From: Trebonia sp963767685
GTDB taxonomy: Bacteria > Actinomycetota > Actinomycetes > Streptosporangiales > Streptosporangiaceae
Reading direction: 5' to 3'
Length of the DNA: 64,000 nucleotides
NCBI GenBank assembly: GCA_963767685.1
Contig: CAVYEZ010000004.1
Location: 186,001 to 250,000, forward strand
Part shown: positions 28,220 through 38,045 of the stretch, one piece after another
How positions within the stretch are numbered: the stretch's first letter is position 1
Layout: the number at the start of each line of letters is the position of its first letter
Translations under genes and position numbers: made by a program
The notes under the pieces: model-generated
Told to the model about the DNA's origin: nothing
Databases searched by the model: none
Seen by the model: the letters and a program-made list of their open reading frames with translations, nothing else

Positions 28220-29848
28220 ATGGACGCCGTGACGCGGGTACCCCCGCCAATCAACGAGCCAGTCAAGCAGTACCAGCCGGGCAGCGCCGATCGCGCTGCG
28301 CTGGGCGCCAAGATCAAGGAACTAGCCGGGCAGCGGGCGGAGCTGGCCATGACCATTGGCGGCCGGGCCGTCATGGGTTCGGGAGAGCGGGTGGCGGTGG
28401 TCCAGCCGCACAATTTCCGCCACGTGCTCGGCGATTTGACCAACGCCACCGACGCTGACGTCATGGCGGCGATCGCGGCCGCGGGCGCGGCGGCCAAGGC
28501 ATGGCGGGCGCTGCCCTTCGACGAGCGCGCCGCCGTCTTCCTCCGCGCGGCCGACCTCCTCGCCGGGCCGTGGCGGGCCACGCTCAACGCCGCGACGGTC
28601 CTGGGCCAGTCGAAGTCGGTCTTCCAGGCCGAGATCGACGCCGCCTGCGAGATGATCGACTTCTGGCGCTACAACGTCGCCTTCGCCCGGCAGCTGCTCG
28701 CCGAGCAGCCGGCGTCCGCGCCGGGCACGTGGAACCGGATGGAGTACCGCCCCCTCGAAGGGTTCGTGCTGGCGATCACGCCGTTCAACTTCACGTCGAT
28801 CGCCGGGAACCTGCCGACCGCGCCGGCACTGCTCGGCAACGTGGTGGTGTGGAAGCCGTCGCCGACGCAGCAGCTCGCCGCCCACTACACGATGGCCCTG
28901 CTCGAGGCGGCCGGGCTGCCGCCCGGCGTGATCAACATGGTGACCGGGGACGGCCAGGCGGTCTCCCGCGTGGCACTGTCCCATCCCGACCTGGCCGGCA
29001 TCCACTTCACCGGCTCGACGGGCACCTTCCAGCACCTGTGGCGCTCGGTCGGCGAGAACATCGCGAACTACCGGGACTACCCGCGCCTGGTCGGCGAGAC
29101 CGGCGGCAAGGACTTCGTGATCGTCCACCCCTCGGCCGATCCCGCCTCAATCGCGACCACGCTCGTTCGCGGGGCCTTCGAGTACCAGGGGCAGAAGTGC
29201 TCCGCCGCCTCCCGCGCCTACCTGCCCGCCTCGCTGTGGGCGGTCGTCAAGGACGAGCTCGTCGCCGCCACGCAGTCGATCGCCTACGGCGACGTGTCCG
29301 AGGACCTGTCACTGTTCGGCGGCGCCGTGATCGATGCCCGCGCGGTGGACAAGCACCGGGGCGCGTTCGACCGGGCCCGCTCCCGCCCGTCGGTCAGCTT
29401 CCTCACCGGGGGCGACGTCGCCGACGAGACCGGCTACTTCGTCAGGCCGACGATCCTGGAGTGCACGGACCCGGCCGACGAGGTGTTCACCACCGAGTAC
29501 TTCGGCCCGATCCTCGCGGTCCACGTCTTCCAGGACGCGCACTACCCGGCCATGCTCACCCAGGCGGCCAGCGCCGCGCCGTACGCGCTGACCGGCTCGA
29601 TCCTCGCCACCGATCGCGTCGCGATCGCCGAGGCGGCCGAGGCGCTGCGGTACAGCGCGGGCAACTTCTACGTCAACGACAAGCCGACGGGCGCGGTGGT
29701 CGGCCAGCAGCCGTTCGGCGGCGCCCGGGCGAGCGGCACCGACGACAAGGCGGGCTCGGTGTTCAACCTCATCCGGTGGGTTTCCGCCCGGTCGATCAAG
29801 GAGACGTTCGTCCCGCCCACCGACTACCGTTATCCGCACATGGGCTGA
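28220..29848 (+). CDS. pruA: L-glutamate gamma-semialdehyde (P5C) dehydrogenase
   Basis: The 542-residue aldehyde dehydrogenase oxidises glutamate semialdehyde, from proline catabolism, to glutamate with NAD+. Family marks are NEPVKQYQPGS at the start, AITPFNFTSIAGNLPTAPAL, HFTGSTGTFQHLW, GETGGKDFVI, the nucleophile Cys in YQGQKCSAASR (about residue 327) and TEYFGPI. ATG 28220 is chosen because GAAGGGAAGG ends 9 nt upstream; an in-frame GTG at 28211 touches that site. A TAGGCT box lies at 28189-28194. No proline dehydrogenase gene is adjacent. Glutamate dehydrogenase follows two genes later. Confidence 0.95.
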   Translation: MDAVTRVPPPINEPVKQYQPGSADRAALGAKIKELAGQRAELAMTIGGRAVMGSGERVAVVQPHNFRHVLGDLTNATDADVMAAIAAAGAAAKAWRALPFDERAAVFLRAADLLAGPWRATLNAATVLGQSKSVFQAEIDAACEMIDFWRYNVAFARQLLAEQPASAPGTWNRMEYRPLEGFVLAITPFNFTSIAGNLPTAPALLGNVVVWKPSPTQQLAAHYTMALLEAAGLPPGVINMVTGDGQAVSRVALSHPDLAGIHFTGSTGTFQHLWRSVGENIANYRDYPRLVGETGGKDFVIVHPSADPASIATTLVRGAFEYQGQKCSAASRAYLPASLWAVVKDELVAATQSIAYGDVSEDLSLFGGAVIDARAVDKHRGAFDRARSRPSVSFLTGGDVADETGYFVRPTILECTDPADEVFTTEYFGPILAVHVFQDAHYPAMLTQAASAAPYALTGSILATDRVAIAEAAEALRYSAGNFYVNDKPTGAVVGQQPFGGARASGTDDKAGSVFNLIRWVSARSIKETFVPPTDYRYPHMG

Positions 29849-29853
29849 CGAAC

Positions 29854-29911
29854 TCCCTTCATCCTGCCCTGCCGGAAGTCATGCGGTTGGCGGTAGGGCA
29901 GGATGAAGGGA
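29854..29911 (+). terminator. Long perfect hairpin after pruA
   Basis: TCCCTTCATCCTGCCCT (29854-29870) pairs perfectly with 29895-29911 around a 24-nt loop that itself folds (GCCGGAAG.. / ..GCGGTTGGC). It starts 6 nt after the stop. No T-tract follows, so it may be a terminator or an mRNA-stabilising element. Confidence 0.65.
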
Positions 29912-29936
29912 CGCGTTCTCGCGGGTAGCGGAGGGG

Positions 29937-30656
29937 TTGCACATTCACCGGCTGGTTCTGTGGAACATCGACCTGACGCTGCTCGATGTCGTGAAGGTCA
30001 CCAGGGCAGCGTACGCCGAGGCGTTCGCAGCCGTGACCGGCCGCCCGCTCGTCCGGCTACCGCAACTGGTCGGCATGACCGAGCCGGAGATCTTCTTCGA
30101 CGCGCTCGGCCGTAACGGCGTCAGCCTGCGCGCGGACGGGGAGTCCGAGCGGCTGCTGGCGCCGTTCGGCGCCGAGTTCGCGACGCGCCTGGCCGCCCGC
30201 AAGGAGCTGCTGACCACGGAGGGGTCCCTGCTGCCGGGCGCGGTCGCGGCGCTGCAGGCCGTGGCGAGGCTCGACGGCGTGGTCCAGTCGGTGCTGACCG
30301 GGTCGAGCCGTCCGAACGCCGCGCTCAAGCTCCGTGCCTTCGGCCTGGACCGGTACCTGGACCTGGCCGTCGCCGGGTTCGCCGGCTCCGAGCCGTACCC
30401 GAAGGGCGCGCTGCTGCGCGCCACCCGGCTGCGCGCCGAGGAGAAGTACAAGGTGAGCTTCACGGAGAAGGCGACCTTCTACGTCGCGGACTCGCCCCGC
30501 GACGTCGAGGCCGCGGCGATCGGCGGGGCGACGTCGGTGGCGGTGGCCAGCGGCCGGGCGTCCACCGCCGAGCTCCGCGACGCGGGGGCAGACCTGGTTC
30601 TCCCCGACCTGACCGACCCCGCGCCCCTCATCGCCTTCATCACCGCCCAGCCCTGA
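29937..30656 (+). CDS. HAD-superfamily hydrolase-like protein with Asn at the nucleophile position
   Basis: The 239-residue protein has the layout of phosphoglycolate-phosphatase-like HAD enzymes: motif I VLWNIDLTLL, cap domain, motif II VLTGSS, motif III Lys in YPKGALL and motif IV YVADSPRDVEAA, with DAGADLVLPDL near the end. In motif I the nucleophilic Asp (DxDxT) is Asn10, encoded by AAC; the second Asp (D12) and the Thr are kept. An Asn here normally abolishes phosphatase activity. The TTG at 29937 is the only start compatible with a complete motif I. It may be inactive or have a binding role. Confidence 0.75.
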   Translation: MHIHRLVLWNIDLTLLDVVKVTRAAYAEAFAAVTGRPLVRLPQLVGMTEPEIFFDALGRNGVSLRADGESERLLAPFGAEFATRLAARKELLTTEGSLLPGAVAALQAVARLDGVVQSVLTGSSRPNAALKLRAFGLDRYLDLAVAGFAGSEPYPKGALLRATRLRAEEKYKVSFTEKATFYVADSPRDVEAAAIGGATSVAVASGRASTAELRDAGADLVLPDLTDPAPLIAFITAQP

Positions 30657-31099
30657 CCGGACGTTTCTGCCGACCCCCTCGAACCCACGATGTGGGATCT
30701 TTCGGGCCACCGGCAGGGCCCGAAGGTATTCCACCGGTTGACGGTGCTGGCGCTTAATGCGGAAGATTCTTCGTGGGTCCCCCCAAGGAAACCCGCTGAC
30801 CCCGACGGGCCTCAGACTCAGGAAATGCTCGCTTCGCATCTTCCTGGGCCTAGTCTGTAGATAGGAGGGCATCAGGCGCCTGCGATGCGCGCCCGTTCTT
30901 ACGATGCGATATTGATCCGGATTTCACGCTAGCGGCACAGCCACCGACCCGTGGCTCCTCAGCGTGTCCGAAGGCGGTTTTGCCGCCGGGGCACAGCCGG
31001 GGGTCCGGGGGGTCGTCCCCCGGGCGGTGCAGCGCATGCCCGTGGGCAGGACGGCACAACGAAGTGCCGGATCGGCGATCACGAAGGAGTGGACAGGCA
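30657..31099. other. Intergenic region before NAD-glutamate dehydrogenase
   Basis: These 443 bases contain no convincing gene. Perfect hairpins TTCGGGCC/GGCCCGAA (about 30703-30725) and CCCAC/GTGGG just upstream could terminate the HAD gene. A copy of repeat element A in reverse orientation occupies 30986-31030, about 70 nt before the gdh start. A weak AT-rich stretch near 30900-30930 may hold the gdh promoter. Confidence 0.45.
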
Positions 31100-34000
31100 A
31101 TGCCGGAACGCGCGGCCGAGACCAATCAGAATCAGGTCCCGGACGACACCAGGGAGGAACTGATCGCCAAGACGGCGGGCGAGTGGCCCGCCGCCAACGG
31201 GGGCGTGGCGCCGCCGGGGGACCTGAGCCGGGCGGTCGGTGACCTGCCCGGCTTCCTTACCGCGTACTACCGGCTCGTCGCCGTTGAGGACCTGATCGCC
31301 GCGGGGCCGGCCCGGCTGGCCGCCACCGCGGCCCAGCACGCCGCGCTCGGCGCTGGCCGCCCGCAGGGCCGCGCCGCTGTCGGCGTCATGCCCGGCGCCG
31401 AGACCGCGCTGACCGGCGCGGAGACCGTGGTCGACATCGTCACCGACGACATGCCGTACCTGGTCGACTCGGTCACGATGGAGCTGAACCGGCATGGTGC
31501 CGACATCCTCCTCATCGTGCACCCAGTGCTCACCGTCCACCGGGACGTGGCGGGCGGGGCGCACGGGACAGAAACCACGGCCGACAACCAGGCCGACGCG
31601 GACGCGGTTCGCGAGTCGTGGATCCACGTCGAGCTGGGCCACGTCGACGACACCGAGCGCCTCGCCGCCGACCTGCGCCGCGTCCTGGACGACCTGCGGG
31701 TCGCCATGGAGGACCAGCGCCGCATGCGGTCCGCCGCGCGCGACCTCGTCGAACTGCTCGCCGACGGCGGCCCGGAGGAGGCCGAGGCCAGCGAGCTGCT
31801 CGCCTGGCTGTCGGCGGGCCACTTCACCTTCCTCGGCTACCGCGCCTACGACCTCGTGGACGACGAGAAGCCGGAGCTGAGGCCCGTGCCGGGCACCGGC
31901 CTCGGCATCCTGCGGCACGACGGCCTGGACTCGTTCGCCGTCACCCCGCCGGGCAGGCACGGGAAGGAGCGGGCCCGGCTCCTCGTGCTCGCCAAGTCGT
32001 CCACGCTGTCGACCGTGTACCGGCCCAGCTACCTGGACTACGTCGCCGTCCGGCGGTTCAGCCAGGAGACGGGCGAGGTCATCGGGGAGTACCGCTTCCT
32101 CGGGCTGTACACGCAGGCCGCCTACACCGAGTCGGTCACCCGCATCCCGGTGCTGCGCCACAAGGTGGACCGGGTGCTCGAGGCGGCCGGGGTGTCCGCG
32201 GACGGGTACGACGGGAAGGCCCTCATCGAGATCCTCGAGGGCTACCCGCGCGAGGAGCTCTTCGAGATCAGCGCGGAGCGGCTCGCCCCGATCGCCATGG
32301 CCGTGCTCGGCCTCGCCGAGCGCAAGCAGGTGCGCCTCTTCGTGCGCCCCGATGCCTACGGGCGCTACGTCTCCTGCCTGGTCTACCTGCCCCGGGACCG
32401 GTACACAACGCAGGTCAGGCTGCGCGCGCAGGAGATCCTGCGCAGCGCGTTCGGCGGGGTCTCGGTCGACTACAGCGCGATGGTGGGCAACTCGGCCCTG
32501 GCCCGGCTGCACGTCGTGGTGCACGCCGCGCCCGGCTCCCCCCTCGCGAAGGTGAACCAGACGGCGCTCCAGTCGAGGATCGCCGCCGCGGTCCGCTCCT
32601 GGGACGATGACCTCGCCGCCGAGGCGCAGCGCCAGCTCGGTCCCGACCACGCGGCCACGGTGCTGCGGACCTGCGCCAACAGCATCCCGGAGACTTACAA
32701 GGCCGACACCACGCCCACCGACGCCGTCGCCGACCTCGCGGCGGTGCAGCGGCTGCGCGAGGAGTCCGCGCCGTTCGCGCTCCGCTTCTCGATGGTGCCG
32801 AACGAGTGCTGGCGGCTCCGGGTGTTCCGGCTTTCCTCGCTCACGCTGTCCGACGTGCTGCCCCAGTTGCAGCACATGGGGCTCGAGGTGCTCGATGAGC
32901 ACCCGTACGAGTTCGGCGGCGCCGAGCCGTTCTGGATCTACGACTTCGGCATCCGCGGGAGCCACCCCGCTGTGACCCCCGGGGAAGCCGAGACGAGGCG
33001 CGCCGGGTTCGAGGCCGCGCTGACCGCGCTGTGGCGGGGCCAGACCGAGGACGACGACTTCAACGGCCTGGTGCTCAACGCCGACCTCACCTGGCGGCAG
33101 GTCGTCGTGCTGCGCGCCTACGCGCGGTACCTGCGGCAGGCGGGCATCCAGTTCAGCCAGAGCTACCTGCAGCGGGTGCTGCGGGCCAACCCGACGATCA
33201 CCAGGCTGCTCGTCCGGCTGTTCGAGTCCCGGTTCGACCCGACGCTCCAGGCCGGCGCGGAGGAGCGCTGCACGGCGATCACCGAGGAACTGCGCGGCGC
33301 CTTGGACGAGGTGGTCAGCCTCGACCACGACCGCATCCTCCGCTCCTACCTGGCCCTGATCGAGGCCACCCTCCGCACGAACTACTTCCAGGAAAAGGAC
33401 AGCGAACCCGCGCGAGCCGAAGGGCGCCTCGGGCGCCCGGAGGCGAGCGCGGAAAACACAGTAGGGGCCGTTCCTTACCTGGTGTTCAAGCTCGCCTCCG
33501 AACGGGTGCCCGTGGTTCCCGCGCCCCGGCCGAAGTACGAGATCTGGGTCTACTCGCCCCGGCTCGAGGCGGTGCACCTGCGGTTCGGCGCGGTCGCGCG
33601 CGGCGGCCTGCGCTGGTCGGAACGGCCGGAAGACTTCCGCACCGAGGTCCTGGGCCTGGTCAAGGCGCAGGAAGTGAAGAACTCGGTCATCGTCCCGTCC
33701 GGCGCGAAGGGCGGGTTCGTCTGCAAGCACCTGCCCGACCCGGCTGACTCCGGCGCCTACCAGGCAGAGGTGCTCGCCTGCTACCGGACCTTCATCAGCG
33801 CCATGCTCGACGTCACCGACAACATCGTCGCGGACGCCGTCGTGCCGCCGTCCGGCGTGGTCCGGCTCGACGGGGACGACCCCTACCTGGTCGTTGCCGC
33901 CGACAAGGGCACGGCGACGTTCTCGGACGTGGCCAACGAGATCGCCATCCGTTGCGGCTACTGGCTCGGCGACGCGTTCGCCTCCGGCGGCTCCGAGGGA

Positions 34001-36046
34001 TACGACCACAAGAAGATGGGCATCACCGCCCGCGGCGCCTGGGAATCGGTCCGCTGGCACTTCGCGGCGCTGCGGCTGAACCCGGACACCGACGACTTCA
34101 CGGTCGCGGGCATCGGCGACATGTCCGGTGACGTCTTCGGCAACGGCATGCTGCTTTCGCGGCACCTGAAGCTCGTCGCCGCCTTCGACCACCGCCACAT
34201 TTTCCTCGACCCGAACCCGGACCCCGCGGTCAGCTTCGCCGAGCGGCAGCGGCTGTTCGACCTGCCCCGCTCGTCGTGGGCCGACTACGACACGGCGCTG
34301 ATCTCCTTCGGCGGCGGCGTCTTCCCCCGGTCGGCGAAGTCGGTGCCGATCTCCGCGCAAGCCCGGGCGGCGCTCGGCCTCGACGCCGCGGTCCTCGCCC
34401 TGTCGCCGGACGAGCTGATCTCCGCGATCCTGCGCGCGCCGGTCGACCTGCTGTGGAACGGCGGCATCGGCACCTACGTGAAGGCGTCGCGCGAGACGCA
34501 CGCCGACGCGGGGGACCGGTCAAGCGACGGGGTACGGATCAACGCGACCGAACTGCGGGCGCGGGTCGTCGGCGAGGGGGGCAACCTCGGGCTCACCCAG
34601 GCCGCGCGTATCGAGTACGCCCTGGCCGGCGGCCTGGTGAACACCGACTTCATCGACAACTCGGCCGGCGTCGACACCTCCGACCACGAGGTCAACATCA
34701 AGATCCTGCTCGCCGGGGCGATCGCGGCAGGCGAGCTGCGGCCGCAGGAGCGCGGCACGCTGCTGCACGCGCTGACCGACGAGGTGGCCGCGCACGTCCT
34801 GCGGCACAACGACGGGCAGAACATGGCGCTCGCCGTCTCCCGCCACCAGGCGCCGCGCCTGCTTCACGTGCACGGCCGGTACCTGCGCCAGCTGCTGCGG
34901 GAGAACCGGGTGTCGCTCGAGACCGACGGGCTGCCCGACGAGAAGGAGATCGCGGCCCGCCGCTCGGCGGGTACCGGCCTGACCACGCCGGAGCTCGCGG
35001 TGCTGCTCGCCCAGACCAAGATCGCGGCGGGCCAGCAGGTGCTCGCCTCTGACCTGCCGGACGACCCGTCCCTGCGGTCCACGCTGGCGGAGTACTTCCC
35101 GGTTCCGCTGCGCGAGCGGTTCGCCGACCAGCTCGGCGCGCACCGGCTGCGCCGGGAGATCATCACCACCTCGGTCATCAACGAGATGGTGGACACCGGC
35201 GGGTCGACGTTCCTGTTCCGGCTCGGCGAGGAGACCGGCCTGCCGGTGGTGGACATCACCAGGGCCTGGCTCGTCGCCCGGGAAGTCTTCGGCATGGGCG
35301 CCTTCTGGCAGCAGGTCGAGGCCCTCGAGGGGAGCGTGGACGTTGACGCGCTGATCGCGGTCGTCCTGGAGGCGCGCAAGCTCATGGAGCGGGCGACCCG
35401 CTGGCTGCTCATGAACCGGCGGTCACCGTTCGGCATCGCCGAGACGGTGAGCTTCCTCGCCGCCGGCGTCGGCACGGTCCGCTCCGCGATCCCGAAGCTG
35501 CTCTCCGGCCGCGACATGGCCGGCTACCAGGAGCGGCGCGCCTCCTTCACCAGCCAGGGGGTGCCCGCCGGGCTGGCGGACGAGGTCGCCGCGATGGTGC
35601 CGTCCTACTCCGCGTTCGACATCGTGACCAGCGCGGCGGCGACCAGGCACGGCGTCGAGGAGACGGCGGCGGTGTACTTCCTGCTCGCCGACCGGCTGCA
35701 GCTGGGCAGGCTGCGCGACCTCATCGTCGCGCTGCCGCGCGACGACCGCTGGTCGTCGGTGGCGCGGTCGGCGCTCCGAGACGACCTGTACGCCGCGCAC
35801 GCCGCGCTGACCAGGGACGTGCTCACCATCGGGGCCAGCGACGCCGGGCTGACCGGCGCGTGGGCGGTGGCCGGGCCGTCCGGCAGCGCCGCGGACCGGA
35901 TCGCTACCTGGGAGGCGCAGAACGTCTCCGCGGTCTCCCGGGCGGCGGCGACCCTCGCCGAGATCTGGGAGAGCAACCGGTTCAGCTTCACCACCTTGGC
36001 GGTGGCCGTCCGGGTGATCCGCACGCTGGTCGCCCCCGGCTCGTAA
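31100..36046 (+). CDS. gdh: NAD-specific glutamate dehydrogenase, large (GDH-180-like) type
   Basis: The 1648-residue enzyme converts glutamate to 2-oxoglutarate and ammonia with NAD+. The N-terminal half carries the regulatory region (VVDIVTDDMPYLVDSVTMELNRHG; ATGIVHP-like loops). The catalytic core begins PRPKYEIWVYSPRLEAVHLRFGAVARGGLRWSERPEDFRTEVLGLVKAQEVKNSVIVPSGAKGGF in overlapping motifs, followed by the NAD-binding part (GIGDMSGDVFGNGMLLS, VVGEGGNLGLTQAARIEY). Length and order match the Streptomyces enzyme, which is catabolic and allosterically controlled. AAGGAG lies 11 nt before the ATG. With PruA it completes proline degradation. Confidence 0.95.
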   Translation: MPERAAETNQNQVPDDTREELIAKTAGEWPAANGGVAPPGDLSRAVGDLPGFLTAYYRLVAVEDLIAAGPARLAATAAQHAALGAGRPQGRAAVGVMPGAETALTGAETVVDIVTDDMPYLVDSVTMELNRHGADILLIVHPVLTVHRDVAGGAHGTETTADNQADADAVRESWIHVELGHVDDTERLAADLRRVLDDLRVAMEDQRRMRSAARDLVELLADGGPEEAEASELLAWLSAGHFTFLGYRAYDLVDDEKPELRPVPGTGLGILRHDGLDSFAVTPPGRHGKERARLLVLAKSSTLSTVYRPSYLDYVAVRRFSQETGEVIGEYRFLGLYTQAAYTESVTRIPVLRHKVDRVLEAAGVSADGYDGKALIEILEGYPREELFEISAERLAPIAMAVLGLAERKQVRLFVRPDAYGRYVSCLVYLPRDRYTTQVRLRAQEILRSAFGGVSVDYSAMVGNSALARLHVVVHAAPGSPLAKVNQTALQSRIAAAVRSWDDDLAAEAQRQLGPDHAATVLRTCANSIPETYKADTTPTDAVADLAAVQRLREESAPFALRFSMVPNECWRLRVFRLSSLTLSDVLPQLQHMGLEVLDEHPYEFGGAEPFWIYDFGIRGSHPAVTPGEAETRRAGFEAALTALWRGQTEDDDFNGLVLNADLTWRQVVVLRAYARYLRQAGIQFSQSYLQRVLRANPTITRLLVRLFESRFDPTLQAGAEERCTAITEELRGALDEVVSLDHDRILRSYLALIEATLRTNYFQEKDSEPARAEGRLGRPEASAENTVGAVPYLVFKLASERVPVVPAPRPKYEIWVYSPRLEAVHLRFGAVARGGLRWSERPEDFRTEVLGLVKAQEVKNSVIVPSGAKGGFVCKHLPDPADSGAYQAEVLACYRTFISAMLDVTDNIVADAVVPPSGVVRLDGDDPYLVVAADKGTATFSDVANEIAIRCGYWLGDAFASGGSEGYDHKKMGITARGAWESVRWHFAALRLNPDTDDFTVAGIGDMSGDVFGNGMLLSRHLKLVAAFDHRHIFLDPNPDPAVSFAERQRLFDLPRSSWADYDTALISFGGGVFPRSAKSVPISAQARAALGLDAAVLALSPDELISAILRAPVDLLWNGGIGTYVKASRETHADAGDRSSDGVRINATELRARVVGEGGNLGLTQAARIEYALAGGLVNTDFIDNSAGVDTSDHEVNIKILLAGAIAAGELRPQERGTLLHALTDEVAAHVLRHNDGQNMALAVSRHQAPRLLHVHGRYLRQLLRENRVSLETDGLPDEKEIAARRSAGTGLTTPELAVLLAQTKIAAGQQVLASDLPDDPSLRSTLAEYFPVPLRERFADQLGAHRLRREIITTSVINEMVDTGGSTFLFRLGEETGLPVVDITRAWLVAREVFGMGAFWQQVEALEGSVDVDALIAVVLEARKLMERATRWLLMNRRSPFGIAETVSFLAAGVGTVRSAIPKLLSGRDMAGYQERRASFTSQGVPAGLADEVAAMVPSYSAFDIVTSAAATRHGVEETAAVYFLLADRLQLGRLRDLIVALPRDDRWSSVARSALRDDLYAAHAALTRDVLTIGASDAGLTGAWAVAGPSGSAADRIATWEAQNVSAVSRAAATLAEIWESNRFSFTTLAVAVRVIRTLVAPGS

Positions 36047-36094
36047 GGCGGAGCGGGGGCGCACCAGCGTCCCCGCTCACCTCGGTCGTGGCTT

Positions 36095-37144
36095 TCAGCA
36101 AACCGCGCGCCTGACCATGAAGCACAAGGCCGCCGGGCGGGGAACGGAAAGCCCGCTGCCGAACAACGCCGGCCCCCCCGGGCTGAACGTGGGCCTCGGT
36201 ACCGCCCCGCCGGGGATCAGCTTCAGGTTCGGCGTGACGGCCTGGGGGAGCGAGACCTTGCGGAACCCGGCGGGGACGGGCACGGTCAGCTTGGCCAGGT
36301 TCTGCGTGGTCGGTGGCAGCCAGGCGAAGTCGGCCGTTTGCTGGATGGTCCGCGCGTAGGACGAGCGGACGATCACGCGCACGGGCAGGTATGTGCTGGG
36401 GCTGACCCAGATGGTCTCGGAGATCAGGCTGCCGGCCCGGCTCTTCAGCTCGATCGCCTCGGTCCCGTCGACGGTCTGCCGCCCGGCCACGGACAGGGAC
36501 CCGCAGGAGACCGCGGTGTGCAGCGCATTGGCCACGGTCGTGGGCAGCGAACTGGTGGAAGTGCTCGTGCCGGGCAGTCCCAGCCGGAACAGCACGGGGA
36601 AGCCGCCAGTCCCGGGCCCGCAGTCGCGGGTAGCCGAAGAGTTGCCGAATGCGAGCGCCGCCGGCTGGCCCACTCCCGCCTGCCGCGCCCAGGTCTTGGT
36701 GGGGTAGCTGACCAGGGTGTAGCCGGACGTGGTGCGGTAGCCCTCGTCGTAGAGGGGGTGCCCGGGCGAGGAGTACGTTACCGAGCGCCACTCGTTGCCG
36801 TTGGACCACTCGTCGGCGCTGGTGGCCCCGCCGACCCCGCCGGTTGTCGTGATCGTCATCTGCGCGATCGTGCCGGGATCGGCCGCGCTCAGCGCGGTGC
36901 TGACGTTCTTCACCACGTACGCGGCGTCGGCGGCGGACACCCGGGGGCCGCTGACGCTCGGCAGCACCAGCGCCACGGCCGCGGCGCCCGCGGCGAGCGC
37001 CGCCACCCCGCCGACCACCGAGCGCAGCGCCACCCGCCGCCTGCGCTGCCGCGCGACTCGGTAGGTCAGCCCGGCGGGCGCCCGGAGGTCGGCGGTGTAC
37101 CGCTCCATGCCCTCGCGGAGCAGCTCTTCGACGTCGGTATTCAT
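36095..37144 (-). CDS. Single-pass membrane protein, anti-sigma-like (CU044_5270-type)
   Basis: The 349-residue protein starts MNTDVEELLREGMERYTADLRAP, has an Arg-rich stretch and one membrane segment (about residues 40-62), and an extracytoplasmic domain of about 285 residues. It overlaps the stop of the sigma-factor gene by ATGA, so the two are translationally coupled. This coupling suggests an anti-sigma factor or an envelope sensor. The cytoplasmic part is short and lacks a classical zinc anti-sigma motif. The ligand or signal is unknown. Confidence 0.75.
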   Translation of the reverse strand: MNTDVEELLREGMERYTADLRAPAGLTYRVARQRRRRVALRSVVGGVAALAAGAAAVALVLPSVSGPRVSAADAAYVVKNVSTALSAADPGTIAQMTITTTGGVGGATSADEWSNGNEWRSVTYSSPGHPLYDEGYRTTSGYTLVSYPTKTWARQAGVGQPAALAFGNSSATRDCGPGTGGFPVLFRLGLPGTSTSTSSLPTTVANALHTAVSCGSLSVAGRQTVDGTEAIELKSRAGSLISETIWVSPSTYLPVRVIVRSSYARTIQQTADFAWLPPTTQNLAKLTVPVPAGFRKVSLPQAVTPNLKLIPGGAVPRPTFSPGGPALFGSGLSVPRPAALCFMVRRAVC

Positions 37145-37674
37145 GATCGCTCTTCCTCCCGGCCGCTCATCGCCGCCGTGTCGTTCCACTCATCGGCAAG
37201 CTCGCGCATCCGGGCCAGCCCCCGCGAGACGGCGGACCGGACCGTGCCCTCGGCGCAGCCGAGGACCGCCGCCGCCTCGGCGTCGGTCAGCTGCTCCCAG
37301 AACCGCAGCACGAGCGCGGCGCGCTGCCTGGCCGGCAGCCGTAGCAGCAGCCGGACGAGGGCGTCGCGCAGGTCCACGTCGCCGGCCGGGTCCCGCGTCA
37401 GCCGCAGGTCGGTGCGCAGCAGGCGCTCCTTCTGCCGCCAGCGGCCGGCGCGCCGGCGGTCATCGATCGCCAGGTTGCACAGCGTCCGCCGCAGGTAGCC
37501 CTCTGGGTCACCGTCGAACCGGCGCCACCGCCGCAGCAGCCGCTCGACCGCCGTCTGCAACAGGTCCTCCCCGGCCTCCCGGCCGCCGGCCAGCAGCGCG
37601 GCCGTGCGCAGCAGGTGGTCGGCGCGCTCGGCAAGGAATCGCTCAAGCTCCGCGGTGCTCCGGTCGGCCGCCAT
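37141..37674 (-). CDS. ECF sigma factor, SigE-like (SAM) type
   Basis: The 177-residue factor has region 2 (FLAERADHLLRTAALLAGGREAGEDLLQTAVERLLRRW, then GYLRRTLCNLAIDDRR) and region 4 (ALVRLLLRLPARQRAALVLRFWEQLTDAEAAAVLGCAEGTVRSAVSRGLARM). It would direct RNA polymerase to a small set of envelope-stress promoters. ATG 37674 has GGAGGAGAG just upstream. It forms a two-gene operon with the membrane protein encoded after it. Confidence 0.92.
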   Translation of the reverse strand: MAADRSTAELERFLAERADHLLRTAALLAGGREAGEDLLQTAVERLLRRWRRFDGDPEGYLRRTLCNLAIDDRRRAGRWRQKERLLRTDLRLTRDPAGDVDLRDALVRLLLRLPARQRAALVLRFWEQLTDAEAAAVLGCAEGTVRSAVSRGLARMRELADEWNDTAAMSGREEERS

Positions 37675-37891
37675 CCGCTCTCCTCCCAGTTCGCAAACCA
37701 AGTACGAAGAACCCGGCGCCACCGTTCCACCCGCCGCCAAAGAAAATCCCGCCCGCCCGCTGCTCCGGCGACCACAGCTTTGCCTACGCGGCAACCGTTC
37801 GCAGCGCGGGGAGTTACGGGGTCCAGGCCACGAGCCGGGCTGGTCCCCAGCCTCAAGCGCTCCTGGCCTGCGGATTAACCGGTAGGTTTTG

Positions 37892-37941
37892 CGCAGCAGG
37901 TAAGAAAAACCTGTCCCAGGCGCCTTTCCTTACCTGCTGCG
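37892..37941. repeat. Perfect hairpin CGCAGCAGGTAAG / CTTACCTGCTGCG
   Basis: The arms at 37892-37904 and 37929-37941 are perfect complements around a 24-nt loop. Runs of T before and A after extend a possible pairing. It resembles the other isolated long hairpins of this window. Confidence 0.65.
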
Positions 37942-38045
37942 AAAAGTCTTCCCGTTGTTGAAAATCTTCGCGGTGGCCGTCGCCTCGCGGGCCCCTCAGG
38001 CACCACAGTCACGTCGCGATGAAGGGGCCGCGGCCGCACGCCGCG

